A stretch of DNA of 49,356 nucleotides, from assembly GCA_019873645.1 (NCBI GenBank), contig JAIOAX010000035.1:1-49356 (forward strand). The letters run 5' to 3'. The translations under genes and the position numbers were made by a program. Positions 32,848-40,273 of this stretch are shown piece by piece; positions within the stretch are counted from its first letter, which is position 1, and every line of letters starts with the position of its first letter. This DNA is from Chloroflexota bacterium (lineage in GTDB: Bacteria; Chloroflexota; Anaerolineae; B4-G1; SLSP01). The notes under the pieces are model-generated. The model had not been told where the DNA came from. It searched no databases and saw only the letters and a list, made by a program, of their open reading frames with translations.

Positions 32848-33615
32848 TCACTTGTTCAAGAGCACGATCCAGCCGTTGTCCAGGCGTATCTTCCCCTGCT
32901 TGCGCAGTCCCGAAAGGGCGCGGTTGACACTCTCACGGCTGGTGCCGATGAGGGCGGCCAGCTCTTGCTGGGTCATCGGCAAGGCGATGCGCACGCCGTC
33001 GGCCACAGGACGCCCCGACCATTCGGCCAAACGTTGCAAGCGCAAGAGCAGCCGGTCGGCGACCGTCAGCGAAGCCAAACCCTCAGCTTCTTCCGTCATG
33101 TGCCGCAGCCGCGAGCTAAGCGCGCGCAGCAGGCTGCAGGCCAACGTCGTAGAGTGCGCCAGGCCATGCAACAAGACGTCCTGATGCAGTTCCAGCGTCC
33201 AGGTCGGCTCCAGGGTCTCCACATTCGCCGAACGCGGCAGATTCTCGAACAGCGCCATCTCGCCGACAATCTCGCCTGGTCCAAAGATGCTGACCGATAA
33301 CTCACGCCCATCCTCACCGATAACGAAAACCCGCACCTTGCCACGGACGATGATGTGACAGGTACTCCCTGGCTCACCCTGGTGAAAAATAGTCATCCCC
33401 GCCGCATAAAAACGCAATTGGGCTTCGGTTGCCAGGAAGTGCAACTCCTCATTGGTAAGACCTTCAAACAAAGAGAGTGAACGCAGGCTGTTGACCCGTT
33501 CTGCGATTGAGCTGGTGTCTGTGATCATCAGGTCGTGCATCAATGGATTATGTGTTCCGTATGCCTTTCGGGTTGCTGAACTGTTACAATTCCATTGTAG
33601 TCTCATTCCACCCAT
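32848..33615 (-). CDS. Crp-type transcriptional regulator with cAMP-like pocket
   Basis: 255 residues if it starts at the ATG at 33615, which is preceded by the strong site GGAGGAGGTTGCAG; an internal ATG at 33540 would give the more usual length. Cyclic-nucleotide domain: FGPGEIVGEMALFENLPRSANVETL carries the GEMAL...RSAxV cassette seen in cAMP receptors. The winged helix has TQQELAALIGTSRESVNRALSGL, with the RE...R recognition helix of Crp. It probably responds to cAMP made by nearby class III cyclases (34617, 45472). It lies just upstream of the C11 peptidase gene and may be co-transcribed with it. Confidence 0.93.
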   Translation of the reverse strand: MGGMRLQWNCNSSATRKAYGTHNPLMHDLMITDTSSIAERVNSLRSLSLFEGLTNEELHFLATEAQLRFYAAGMTIFHQGEPGSTCHIIVRGKVRVFVIGEDGRELSVSIFGPGEIVGEMALFENLPRSANVETLEPTWTLELHQDVLLHGLAHSTTLACSLLRALSSRLRHMTEEAEGLASLTVADRLLLRLQRLAEWSGRPVADGVRIALPMTQQELAALIGTSRESVNRALSGLRKQGKIRLDNGWIVLLNK

Positions 33616-33649
33616 CTGCAACCTCCTCCTGAAGATAACGAATAATGCT

Positions 33650-34354
33650 TCACCGTCCCCAAAGAATGATCCGCAGGGCCAGGCCGACGCCGGCCGCCAA
33701 CAGCACGCTCAGCAGCGTCTCGGCCCAGTGGCTGGTCAGTTGCACCAGCACGCCCAAGCCGTTACCCTGGATGCGCACCGCTGTCAGACGGCGTGGCAGC
33801 AACACCAGGGGGACGAGAGCGATTTGGCCGCTGAGCACGAAGCTGGCAATGAGCACCCGTTCGATCATCGGCTCGTACTTCTCACCGACGCCCAGGTGGG
33901 GGGCCGCTGCGGCTCCCCATATCCCGCGCACAATGAAGCGCAGCAACACCCAGGCCGGTTGGAGCAGCAACAGGTAGCCGATGACCAGAGCCAGCCACTT
34001 GGACAGATCACTGCGCCCGCTCAGCGGCGTCGCCGGACGCCACTTCATGATCAATGCAATGATAGCAATGTGGAGGGCCTGATCCAGCAAGAGCAACACC
34101 AGGTCCCAGGTAGCGTTTTTCGCGCGCACCAGCCGCGCTCTGACGATATCAATGAGCGTATGGCTCAGGCCGATCCACAGGGCATTGAGCCACCAGGCAG
34201 GCGCAACGACCAGTGTAACCGCTATGGTCGTCAGGGTGACGATCCCACCGTGCACCACGACACCCCAAAGTGAGCGGGACTTCCACCGCGCAATGGTGTC
34301 AAATTGGAAAAGATAATCGCCGAGTAAGTGCGCCAGAATCATGAGCGTGAACAT
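33650..34354 (-). CDS. DUF3307 membrane protein
   Basis: 234 residues from the ATG at 34354 (MFTLMILAHLLGDYLFQ), preceded by TTTGGAGGTGGGAT. DUF3307 features are LAHLLGDYLFQFD at the N-terminus and GLSHTLIDIVRARL, whose His and Asp residues are conserved in the family. About six hydrophobic segments follow. Role unknown; from memory, DUF3307 proteins are sometimes found beside SatD-like regulators. It is followed 34 bp later by the Crp gene on the same strand. Confidence 0.85.
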   Translation of the reverse strand: MFTLMILAHLLGDYLFQFDTIARWKSRSLWGVVVHGGIVTLTTIAVTLVVAPAWWLNALWIGLSHTLIDIVRARLVRAKNATWDLVLLLLDQALHIAIIALIMKWRPATPLSGRSDLSKWLALVIGYLLLLQPAWVLLRFIVRGIWGAAAAPHLGVGEKYEPMIERVLIASFVLSGQIALVPLVLLPRRLTAVRIQGNGLGVLVQLTSHWAETLLSVLLAAGVGLALRIILWGR

Positions 34355-34541
34355 ATCCCACCTCCAAAAGTCGTCAGTCTTTAGTCTGATAGTCGGGCAG
34401 TCATTTCTACTGGGCTGTGGGTGAATTACCGGCTTCCCAATGCATTTCTTTGTTTTTCTACCCCCAGTATAATCGGCGGCCAACTATGTGACAATGATAT
34501 TCATCACACCCCCTACTCCATACTTCCTTATCCATCTCCAC

Positions 34542-34569
34542 TTGCACTCAACTGTAATCTTGCTAGAAT
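34542..34569 (+). promoter_or_regulatory. Candidate promoter of the GAF-cyclase gene
   Basis: TTGCAC (34542-34547) and TAGAAT (34564-34569) with a 16-bp spacer, ending 47 bp before the ATG at 34617. Confidence 0.5.
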
Positions 34570-34616
34570 GGAAGTGGCTAATGGCGAGATTTTATGCTCC
34601 CTGAGAGGTGACACCG

Positions 34617-36245
34617 ATGATAAAGGAAGCAGAGCTTAAGACCCAACTGACTCAGTGCCAAAAGGCATTAGACATTGTTATGGCGATTGACCACATTCGG
34701 GATGTTGCATCCGGCCCGACGGCGATCTTTTCCGGCCTGGCGCACACGCTGTGCAATCAGTTCCAGGTTGATGTGTGCCTGCTATACGTGATGGATCGTG
34801 AGACGAAGGCATTAGAGCTGAAGGTCGTACAGGAACGCGACCCCGCCTGGCGCGATGTCGCGGCCTCCCTCTCCGAGACGTGCGTGCATGAGGCCATGCA
34901 GGATAGCGGCGTCAAACTGTGGAGCGCAGCGGATATTTTGCCGCCGGCGGTCACATCCAGGCTGCCGGAGACCTTCCGTATGGCCGCGATCCCCGTCTTT
35001 ATGGATGAAAAACCTTTGGGCGCCGTGTTGATGGGACGCAACGCCCCTGTTTTTGCCGATGACGAAGTCGAGCTGATGCATATCGCCGAAAGTCAAATGG
35101 ATTCGGCGATTGTGCAGGCGTATACGTACCATGATCTTGCGCAGCGCAACAAGGAATTGGAAACCATCTACCGTTTCGACCAGATTCGGGATCAATACCT
35201 GCCTTTCGATGAGATGCTCGACATTGTCTTGCAGGAATTGTGCCGCGTGGTCGAAGCCGAGATGGGATTTGTGATGTTGTATGACAAAACCGGCAAACAG
35301 CTCGAAATGCGCGCCGTGACACACGACGACCTGCTGCAAAAAGTGGCCTATTACGAGGCGATGACACAGGTAGCGCATACCGCCATTCAGCGGGCGCAAT
35401 TGACGTGTGTGGATAGTGAGACGCCGCCGTGTACCATTATGGCCGTTCCCCTTATCTTGCGCAATGAGATTATCGGCGTTTTTGGCGCCGTAAACCGCGA
35501 CTTGCAGCGCCGTTTCACCCGCGATCAGCAGCGGTTGTTGAAGGCGATTGTCAGTCAAATGGACACGGCGATTTTTGAGAGCCTGGAACAACGGCGGCTG
35601 CGGCGTGTGTTGAGCCGTTCGGTGGATCCCCATGTCCTGGATCGGCTGCTGGAAAAGCCCGATGTGGATATCCTCAGAGGCGAGCGGGTGTTCCTCACCG
35701 TGCTCTACGGGGATTTGCGCGGCTCAACGCAGATGGCCTTACAACTTAAACCGGAAACGCTGGTGGACTTTGTCAACGATTATCTGGGGCGGATGACGCG
35801 GGTCATCCATGCCTATCAAGGGACGCTGGATAAATACGTCGGCGACGAAGTGATGGCGCTCTTCGGCGCGCCGCTGCCGCAGCCTGACCACGCGCTGCGG
35901 GCCGTGCGGGTGGGTTTAGAAATGCAGGTGGCGCATCAGCGTTTAATGGCGGACTGGTCCGCGCGGGGAATCCAACCGGCAGCGTTGGGGATCGGGATTG
36001 CAACCGGCGAAGTCATCATCGGAGAATTTGGCTGTGAGCTGCGCACCGATTACACGGTCATCGGCAACACGGCCAACCTGGGCGCGCGGATTTGCTCGGT
36101 GGCCAAGCCGGGCGAAGTGCTCATCAGCCAGGAGACCTATGATCTGGTGAAAGACGCCGTCGAAGCCATACCGATTCAGGGGATGCACTTCAAGGGAATT
36201 GACCACGAGGTCACCGTCTACGCCGTGACCCGTGTGCTGGATTGA
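34617..36245 (+). CDS. GAF-GAF class III adenylate/guanylate cyclase
   Basis: 542 residues from the ATG at 34617; GAGAGG lies 8 bp before it. Two GAF domains (about 20-165 and 180-325) precede a class III cyclase domain (about 345-535). Catalytic features are complete: LYGDLRGST (first metal Asp), LDKYVGDEVMALFGAP (substrate Lys and second metal Asp), DYTVIGNTANLGARI (Asp, then the transition-state Asn and Arg). No membrane helix, so it is a cytoplasmic sensor-cyclase; the GAF ligands are unknown. The Lys/Asp pair suggests cAMP as product, which would suit the Crp regulator 1 kb away. Confidence 0.95.
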   Translation: MIKEAELKTQLTQCQKALDIVMAIDHIRDVASGPTAIFSGLAHTLCNQFQVDVCLLYVMDRETKALELKVVQERDPAWRDVAASLSETCVHEAMQDSGVKLWSAADILPPAVTSRLPETFRMAAIPVFMDEKPLGAVLMGRNAPVFADDEVELMHIAESQMDSAIVQAYTYHDLAQRNKELETIYRFDQIRDQYLPFDEMLDIVLQELCRVVEAEMGFVMLYDKTGKQLEMRAVTHDDLLQKVAYYEAMTQVAHTAIQRAQLTCVDSETPPCTIMAVPLILRNEIIGVFGAVNRDLQRRFTRDQQRLLKAIVSQMDTAIFESLEQRRLRRVLSRSVDPHVLDRLLEKPDVDILRGERVFLTVLYGDLRGSTQMALQLKPETLVDFVNDYLGRMTRVIHAYQGTLDKYVGDEVMALFGAPLPQPDHALRAVRVGLEMQVAHQRLMADWSARGIQPAALGIGIATGEVIIGEFGCELRTDYTVIGNTANLGARICSVAKPGEVLISQETYDLVKDAVEAIPIQGMHFKGIDHEVTVYAVTRVLD

Positions 36246-36257
36246 ATCGCCGCGGTC

Positions 36258-36480
36258 GGGTAACAATTTCACCACGAATCTGCACGAATCTACACAATAG
36301 TTACGCAGTGATTTTCTTTGGACAGGATTCACAGGATTGGCAGGATGAAAAAGCTCTCATAAAGCCTTTTCTCAATCCTGAAAATCCTGCTAATCCTGTC
36401 AGAAAATGACAGAGTGCGTAACTCCTATCTACACTAATCTCAATGTTTATTCGTGAAGATTCATGTAGATTCGTGGTTTA
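36258..36480. repeat. Long nested inverted array between convergent genes
   Basis: Inner arms are built of 8-9-bp CAGGATT units (ACAGGATTCACAGGATTGG; TCAATCCTGAAAATCCTGC), and outer arms of CACGAATCT units (TTTCACCACGAATCTGCACG; GTAGATTCGTGGTTTATTC). The whole of about 220 bp could fold into one long imperfect hairpin. It separates the 3' ends of the cyclase gene (plus) and the TfoX-like gene (minus) and probably ends transcription both ways. No gene is seen. Confidence 0.85.
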
Positions 36481-36518
36481 TTCTCAAAGCCGGCCGGAGG
36501 AGGATTCATCTGTGCTGA

Positions 36519-36860
36519 CTAATCCCGCTCCAGGGCGGTTTGATAGCTCTTACGCACAAAAGCCATAATCCGCCCGATGGCTTGCGGATCGGCGACGGTG
36601 ACTTTGGTCCAGCGTTCAATGACCCGCTCCCCGGCCTTGAACGGCTCGATTTGGTGATCCCGCGCCAGTATTTGTTTGTCGCTGCGCCGCAGTTGTGTGA
36701 TGACCACACCGCCCGTCACCAAAAAGGCGAACAGCCGTCCATCGGCGACGTAGGCCGGACAGCCAAACATCCGCCGAGATGTCACCTTCGACCAGGTCAG
36801 CACTTCCTTCTCAAAAGCGGCGCGCAAGGCCCGCGTTTCCTCCTCGTTGTAGTACTGCAT
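36519..36860 (-). CDS. TfoX/Sxy N-terminal domain-like protein
   Basis: 113 residues from the ATG at 36860 (MQYYNEEETRALRAAF), preceded by AGGAGAGATC. The centre reads RRMFGCPAYVADGRLFAFLVTGGVVIT, matching the TfoX N-terminal fold (MFG...Y..G..FA......L). There is no TfoX C-terminal domain. Such stand-alone domains are common in Actinobacteria and Chloroflexota and have no firm function; a competence role should not be assumed. Confidence 0.75.
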   Translation of the reverse strand: MQYYNEEETRALRAAFEKEVLTWSKVTSRRMFGCPAYVADGRLFAFLVTGGVVITQLRRSDKQILARDHQIEPFKAGERVIERWTKVTVADPQAIGRIMAFVRKSYQTALERD

Positions 36861-36875
36861 GATCTCTCCTGAGAC

Positions 36876-37004
36876 GAATGAGCGAGTCAAAGAATGAGCG
36901 AATGAGCGAATGAGCGAATCGGCAAATCGGCGAATCGGCGAATCAGCAAGCTACTCGACTACCTGACTACCCGACTATCCGACTACCTGACTACCCGACT
37001 ACTT
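36876..37004. repeat. Two adjacent octamer arrays, fifteen units
   Basis: 36876-36947 holds nine GAATGAGC-type octamers (GAATGAGC, GAGTCAAA, GAATGAGC three times, GAATCGGC, AAATCGGC, GAATCGGC, GAATCAGC). 36957-37004 holds six GACTACCT-type octamers. The last unit contains the stop codon of the CPBP protease gene (TAG, complement of 36999-37001). The first array also lies directly upstream of the TfoX-like gene's ribosome site. Confidence 0.95.
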
Positions 37005-38633
37005 CAACAAATAGCTGACCTCACCGTTGTCGTAGCGCACCAGGGTATGGGGTGGCTCAACATCGTACCAGGCGGCCTGAGTGGTTTCTTCGCCGTCCAG
37101 GGTGTAGGTGACGGTGACTTTCCAGGTGACAAAGTTGCCGGCGGGCGTCCACACCAGATCGCTGCCGGTCACGAGGACAAAAGCCTCAACAATGTCAGGA
37201 GTTCCATCTTTGTTGATCACCACCAAAGATTGCGTGCTCCCGTAAGCAACGGCAAAAGGCAGTGCCGATAACCGCCAGGGCCACTCGCCGTCGAACAGCA
37301 CGCCAGGCGGAAGCGTCACCGTCTCGCTGTCGCTGGCGCTTTCAACCCGCAGCCGCCTGTCGGTATCGCTTACCGGATGAGTCAGGGTCAGAGTGACGCC
37401 GCCGCTCTCACGCCTTCCCGTCAAAGCCTGGAGCGCCAGATCTGCCTTTCTCCAGACAACATGCTGGGTAGCCGTGATCGCTTCTCCCCGGGGCGAAAGG
37501 CCCGGCAAGGTTGAAATATCAAGGTCTGCCGGAACCTTGAAAGGCAGTTCGGCCTCAAAGGCCTCTTGTCGTACCTGACAGTCAAGAATGAATGTATCGG
37601 TTGCCGGTTTCAGGTCGCACGTCGCTGCACCTACCGTCTGGTTGACGCCGCCGCGAATGACATAGTTCCAGGATAAAGCTGAGTCCCAGGCAGTTGGCGG
37701 CTCAAGCGTCAACTCTTCCTGTGCCAGCACTTTGGGGAAGCGTCCTTCGATGATTTCCCAGACGGCTGCAAATCCATAGATGCCGAGCATGATGATAATG
37801 GGCACGCTCCATGCCCATCTCCGCCAACCGTTGAGCCTGGGAAGCGCGGGCCTGACCGGCGGGTTGGTCGTCCGCCAAAGTCCCAACAATGCCGCCAGCG
37901 CCACCGGCGCCATCAACAAGCCGAGGCACAGCAACGCCATGACCAGCCCCCCCGCAACCAGAGCGGAAGAAAAACGGCCGACAATGAGCACGCCGGTCGC
38001 AATGCTGTTGTAGGCTGCGTGTAGCAGCATACCGGGGAACAGGCTATCGCTGCGCCAGGCCACAAATCCCAGGGCGAACGCCACGGGCAACAGCGCGAAC
38101 AGCCCCTGAAAGCGCAGATGGTACAGCGCAAAGATAATTCCGCCGAGCATCACGCCGGCCCAAGGGCTGCGCCGCTCGTAAGCGCGCTGCACATAGCCAC
38201 GAAACATGATCTCTTCGCAGACAGGAGCGACGACGACGGTTGACAGCACCAGCAAGACCGCTTCCAACGCATTGCGCGGGAACAGCGTTGGTGCGATAGG
38301 GGTGCTGTAACCCAAAATCACCGTTGCCGTCAGGCTAAGGATGATGCCGCCGACCCACAGCCCGCAGGCCATGCCGGCGCTCAGGGCAAAGGGGAGCCAG
38401 CCGGGCCAACGCCAACGCAGCGTCTCACGGATGGAGAGCTTTTCCAGGCGTTGGAAGAGCAGTGCACCCAACGCCAGCAAACATTCAATCACCATGCCGG
38501 CGACATAGCGCGTGTTGAATTTCTCGGTCGCATAGCTGCCGCCGATGAGCACCAACAACCCCAGCAACAGATAGAGGTTGGCGGCAAGCAGCGACGGCGC
38601 CTCGTGGCGTGAGGGGATACTTTCTGAGATCAT
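36999..38633 (-). CDS. CPBP family intramembrane metalloprotease
   Basis: 544 residues. The N-terminal half has about eight membrane segments and the CPBP/Abi motifs: CEEIMFRGYVQRAYERR (EExxxR), GGIIFALYHLRFQG (FxxxH) and LLHAAYNSIA (HxxxN). A ninth membrane helix near residue 275 (WAWSVPIIIMLGIYGFAAVWEI) precedes a long soluble beta-rich C-terminal domain (about 295-544) of unknown family, which is unusual for this otherwise compact family. It lies 10 bp after nadE on the same strand. Substrate unknown; relatives include Rce1-like prenyl proteases and bacteriocin-immunity proteins. Confidence 0.9.
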   Translation of the reverse strand: MISESIPSRHEAPSLLAANLYLLLGLLVLIGGSYATEKFNTRYVAGMVIECLLALGALLFQRLEKLSIRETLRWRWPGWLPFALSAGMACGLWVGGIILSLTATVILGYSTPIAPTLFPRNALEAVLLVLSTVVVAPVCEEIMFRGYVQRAYERRSPWAGVMLGGIIFALYHLRFQGLFALLPVAFALGFVAWRSDSLFPGMLLHAAYNSIATGVLIVGRFSSALVAGGLVMALLCLGLLMAPVALAALLGLWRTTNPPVRPALPRLNGWRRWAWSVPIIIMLGIYGFAAVWEIIEGRFPKVLAQEELTLEPPTAWDSALSWNYVIRGGVNQTVGAATCDLKPATDTFILDCQVRQEAFEAELPFKVPADLDISTLPGLSPRGEAITATQHVVWRKADLALQALTGRRESGGVTLTLTHPVSDTDRRLRVESASDSETVTLPPGVLFDGEWPWRLSALPFAVAYGSTQSLVVINKDGTPDIVEAFVLVTGSDLVWTPAGNFVTWKVTVTYTLDGEETTQAAWYDVEPPHTLVRYDNGEVSYLLK

Positions 38634-38643
38634 CCCTGGAAAT

Positions 38644-39384
38644 TTACATTCTCTCGACGTGAAAAACCGGCGGCAGCGCGCGCTTGTGCGCCGAGACGGC
38701 GATCATGCGCCGCACACGCGCCACGGCGGCTTCGGAGACGTCAGGTGTGCAGCCTTCTGCCAGTGCGGCGAGGATCGCATCTAACTCCGCGTAGGTGATG
38801 CCCAATTCGCCCTCATCCGTCTGACCGGGCCATAGGCCGGCCGTCGGCGCCCGGGTAATGACCGGCTCCGGCACGCCGAGGACGTGCGCCAGCGCCCGTA
38901 CTTCATGCTTATACAGCTCGCCGAGTGGCTCGATGTCCACGCCGCCATCGCCGTATTTGGTGAAATAGCCCACCATCATCTCCGGTCGGTTGCCTGTTCC
39001 GGCAACCAGATAATTGTGGGATTGCGCGATGTAGTACCAGGTCGTCATGCGCAAGCGCGGCTTGACGTTAGCGCGTGCCATATCGCTGCCGGGCGGCAAA
39101 GCGGCCAGCAACGCCTCAAACGCGGCACTGAGGTCAACCGTGTGCAACTCCAGGCCCAACGCCTGCGCCGTCATCCGACTGTAGGCTTCATCTTCCGGCA
39201 GGCTATGGCATGGCAGCCAGAGGGCCAGAACATGTTCGGCGCCTACCGCGCGCGTCGCCAATGCGGCGGTAACGGCGGAATCCACGCCGCCACTTAACCC
39301 GACAACATAACCCTGTGCTCCGGCCTGCCTCGCATAGTCCCGCATCCACGCGGCGATGGCGTCTGCCAGTGCTGTGTAGTCCAT
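38644..39384 (-). CDS. nadE: NH3-dependent NAD+ synthetase
   Basis: 246 residues, the usual length for the ammonia-dependent form. The P-loop is VVGLSGGVDSAVTAAL. GTGNRPEMMVGYFTKYGDGGVDIEPLGELYKHEVR and TAGLWPGQTDEGELG are the NadE-specific blocks. It makes NAD+ from nicotinic acid adenine dinucleotide, ATP and ammonia in the cytosol; no glutaminase domain is attached. The ATG follows CAGGGGGATAAAGT. The leader holds a decayed AACGTTCC-AACAATTT pair (complement of 39401-39416). It is co-transcribed with the CPBP gene. Confidence 0.96.
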   Translation of the reverse strand: MDYTALADAIAAWMRDYARQAGAQGYVVGLSGGVDSAVTAALATRAVGAEHVLALWLPCHSLPEDEAYSRMTAQALGLELHTVDLSAAFEALLAALPPGSDMARANVKPRLRMTTWYYIAQSHNYLVAGTGNRPEMMVGYFTKYGDGGVDIEPLGELYKHEVRALAHVLGVPEPVITRAPTAGLWPGQTDEGELGITYAELDAILAALAEGCTPDVSEAAVARVRRMIAVSAHKRALPPVFHVERM

Positions 39385-39456
39385 ACTTTATCCCCCTGAG
39401 AAATTGTTGGAACGTTTTTTGAATATAGTGCTAAGAGTGCGAAAGTCAAGGTACGT

Positions 39457-39484
39457 TTGACAACTGCTTTTCCCGTGTTATACT
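39457..39484 (+). promoter_or_regulatory. tRNA promoter
   Basis: Perfect TTGACA (39457-39462), 16-bp spacer, TATACT (39479-39484), then a GC-rich discriminator. The tRNA begins 12 bp after the -10 box, so only a few nucleotides of 5' leader are expected. Confidence 0.85.
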
Positions 39485-39495
39485 ATGCCGCGCAT

Positions 39496-39569
39496 GGGTC
39501 GTTAGCTCAGTCCGGCAGAGCAGGGGCCTTTTAAGCCCAGGGCCACAGGTTCGAATCCTGTACGACCCA
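39496..39569 (+). tRNA. tRNA-Lys (anticodon TTT)
   Basis: The acceptor stem GGGTCGT (39496-39502) pairs with ACGACCC (39562-39568), followed by discriminator A. The D arm is GCTC...GAGC, the anticodon loop CTTTTAA with anticodon TTT (Lys), and the T arm ACAGG-TTCGAAT-CCTGT. The anticodon stem has one mismatch at the top pair. CCA is not encoded. It has its own promoter upstream and terminator downstream, so it is a monocistronic gene. Confidence 0.95.
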
Positions 39570-39574
39570 TCCGA

Positions 39575-39617
39575 GAAGCGGTTTGGTTGAAAGACCAGAC
39601 CGCTTTTTGCGTTTTTT
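39575..39617 (+). terminator. Terminator after tRNA-Lys
   Basis: AAGCGGTTTGGT pairs with ACCAGACCGCTT (one mismatch) around a TGAAAG loop, followed by TTT, GCG and TTTTTT. It is a clear intrinsic terminator a few bases past the tRNA. Confidence 0.9.
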
Positions 39618-39644
39618 GAGTCTGTCTGTCCCCTCAGCCCGCTC

Positions 39645-39684
39645 TTGACAAATTCTAAAACTGTGATATTCTATTACTGTAATA
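39645..39684 (+). promoter_or_regulatory. padR promoter with palindromic operator candidate
   Basis: TTGACA (39645-39650) and TATTCT (39667-39672), 16-bp spacer. A 13-bp palindrome TATTACTGTAATA (39672-39684) starts at the end of the -10 box, where a bound repressor would block transcription. Autoregulation by the adjacent PadR protein is the simplest reading. Confidence 0.6.
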
Positions 39685-39706
39685 TTATAGATAAAGGATA
39701 ATCCCT

Positions 39707-40273
39707 ATGACCACCCAGGCAGAACTGGCCCTCTTAACCTTGCTCGCCGAACAGCCTTATCACGGCTACGAACTCGAACACGTCATCGAGGCACGCGGGA
39801 TGCGTGCATGGACGGAGATCGGCTTTTCGTCCATCTACTACTTGCTGAAGAAGCTGGAAAATGAGGGTTTGATTGAAAGCCGCCTTGAGGAAGGCAGGCG
39901 TGGGCCGGCGCGCAAAGTCTACGCGATCACGCCGGCCGGGCAGGAGCAATTGCGGGCGGCGATTGTGGAGGCGCTGACGACGCCACGGCGTTGTTATACA
40001 CCGCTGTTATTGGGAATCGCCAATCTGCCCACGATTCCGGCGGCGGAGGCCGTGGCAGCATTGCGGCAATACGTAGCGGCATTGGATGAGCGACTGGCGC
40101 ACATCCGTGCGCGCTGGGAAACGCAGAAGCCGCTGCCGTACTTCGTGGAGGCGTTGTTTACATATAGTATCGCGCTGATTCAAACAGAACGTGATTGGGT
40201 AGAAACATTCATTGCACAAGTGGAGGCTAACAATGGGGGAAATGTATCCGGTACAAATGTTGGCGGGATTTAA
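39707..40273 (+). CDS. PadR family transcriptional regulator
   Basis: 188 residues. The N-terminal winged helix is standard PadR: AELALLTLLAEQPYHGYELEHVIEARG, then IGFSSIYYLLKKLENEGLIES and PARKVYAITPAGQEQL. A C-terminal helical dimerisation region (about 95-185) places it with the longer, Vir-like PadR proteins. It usually represses its own gene and the adjacent one until a small, often toxic or phenolic, ligand binds. Its 3' end overlaps the BtrH-like gene by 41 bp, so the two are co-expressed and probably share a function. Confidence 0.93.
   Translation: MTTQAELALLTLLAEQPYHGYELEHVIEARGMRAWTEIGFSSIYYLLKKLENEGLIESRLEEGRRGPARKVYAITPAGQEQLRAAIVEALTTPRRCYTPLLLGIANLPTIPAAEAVAALRQYVAALDERLAHIRARWETQKPLPYFVEALFTYSIALIQTERDWVETFIAQVEANNGGNVSGTNVGGI

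Noticed and set aside
36876..37004. CRISPR array
   Set aside because: Units are 8 bp, contiguous and degenerate, without spacers, and no cas genes are present.
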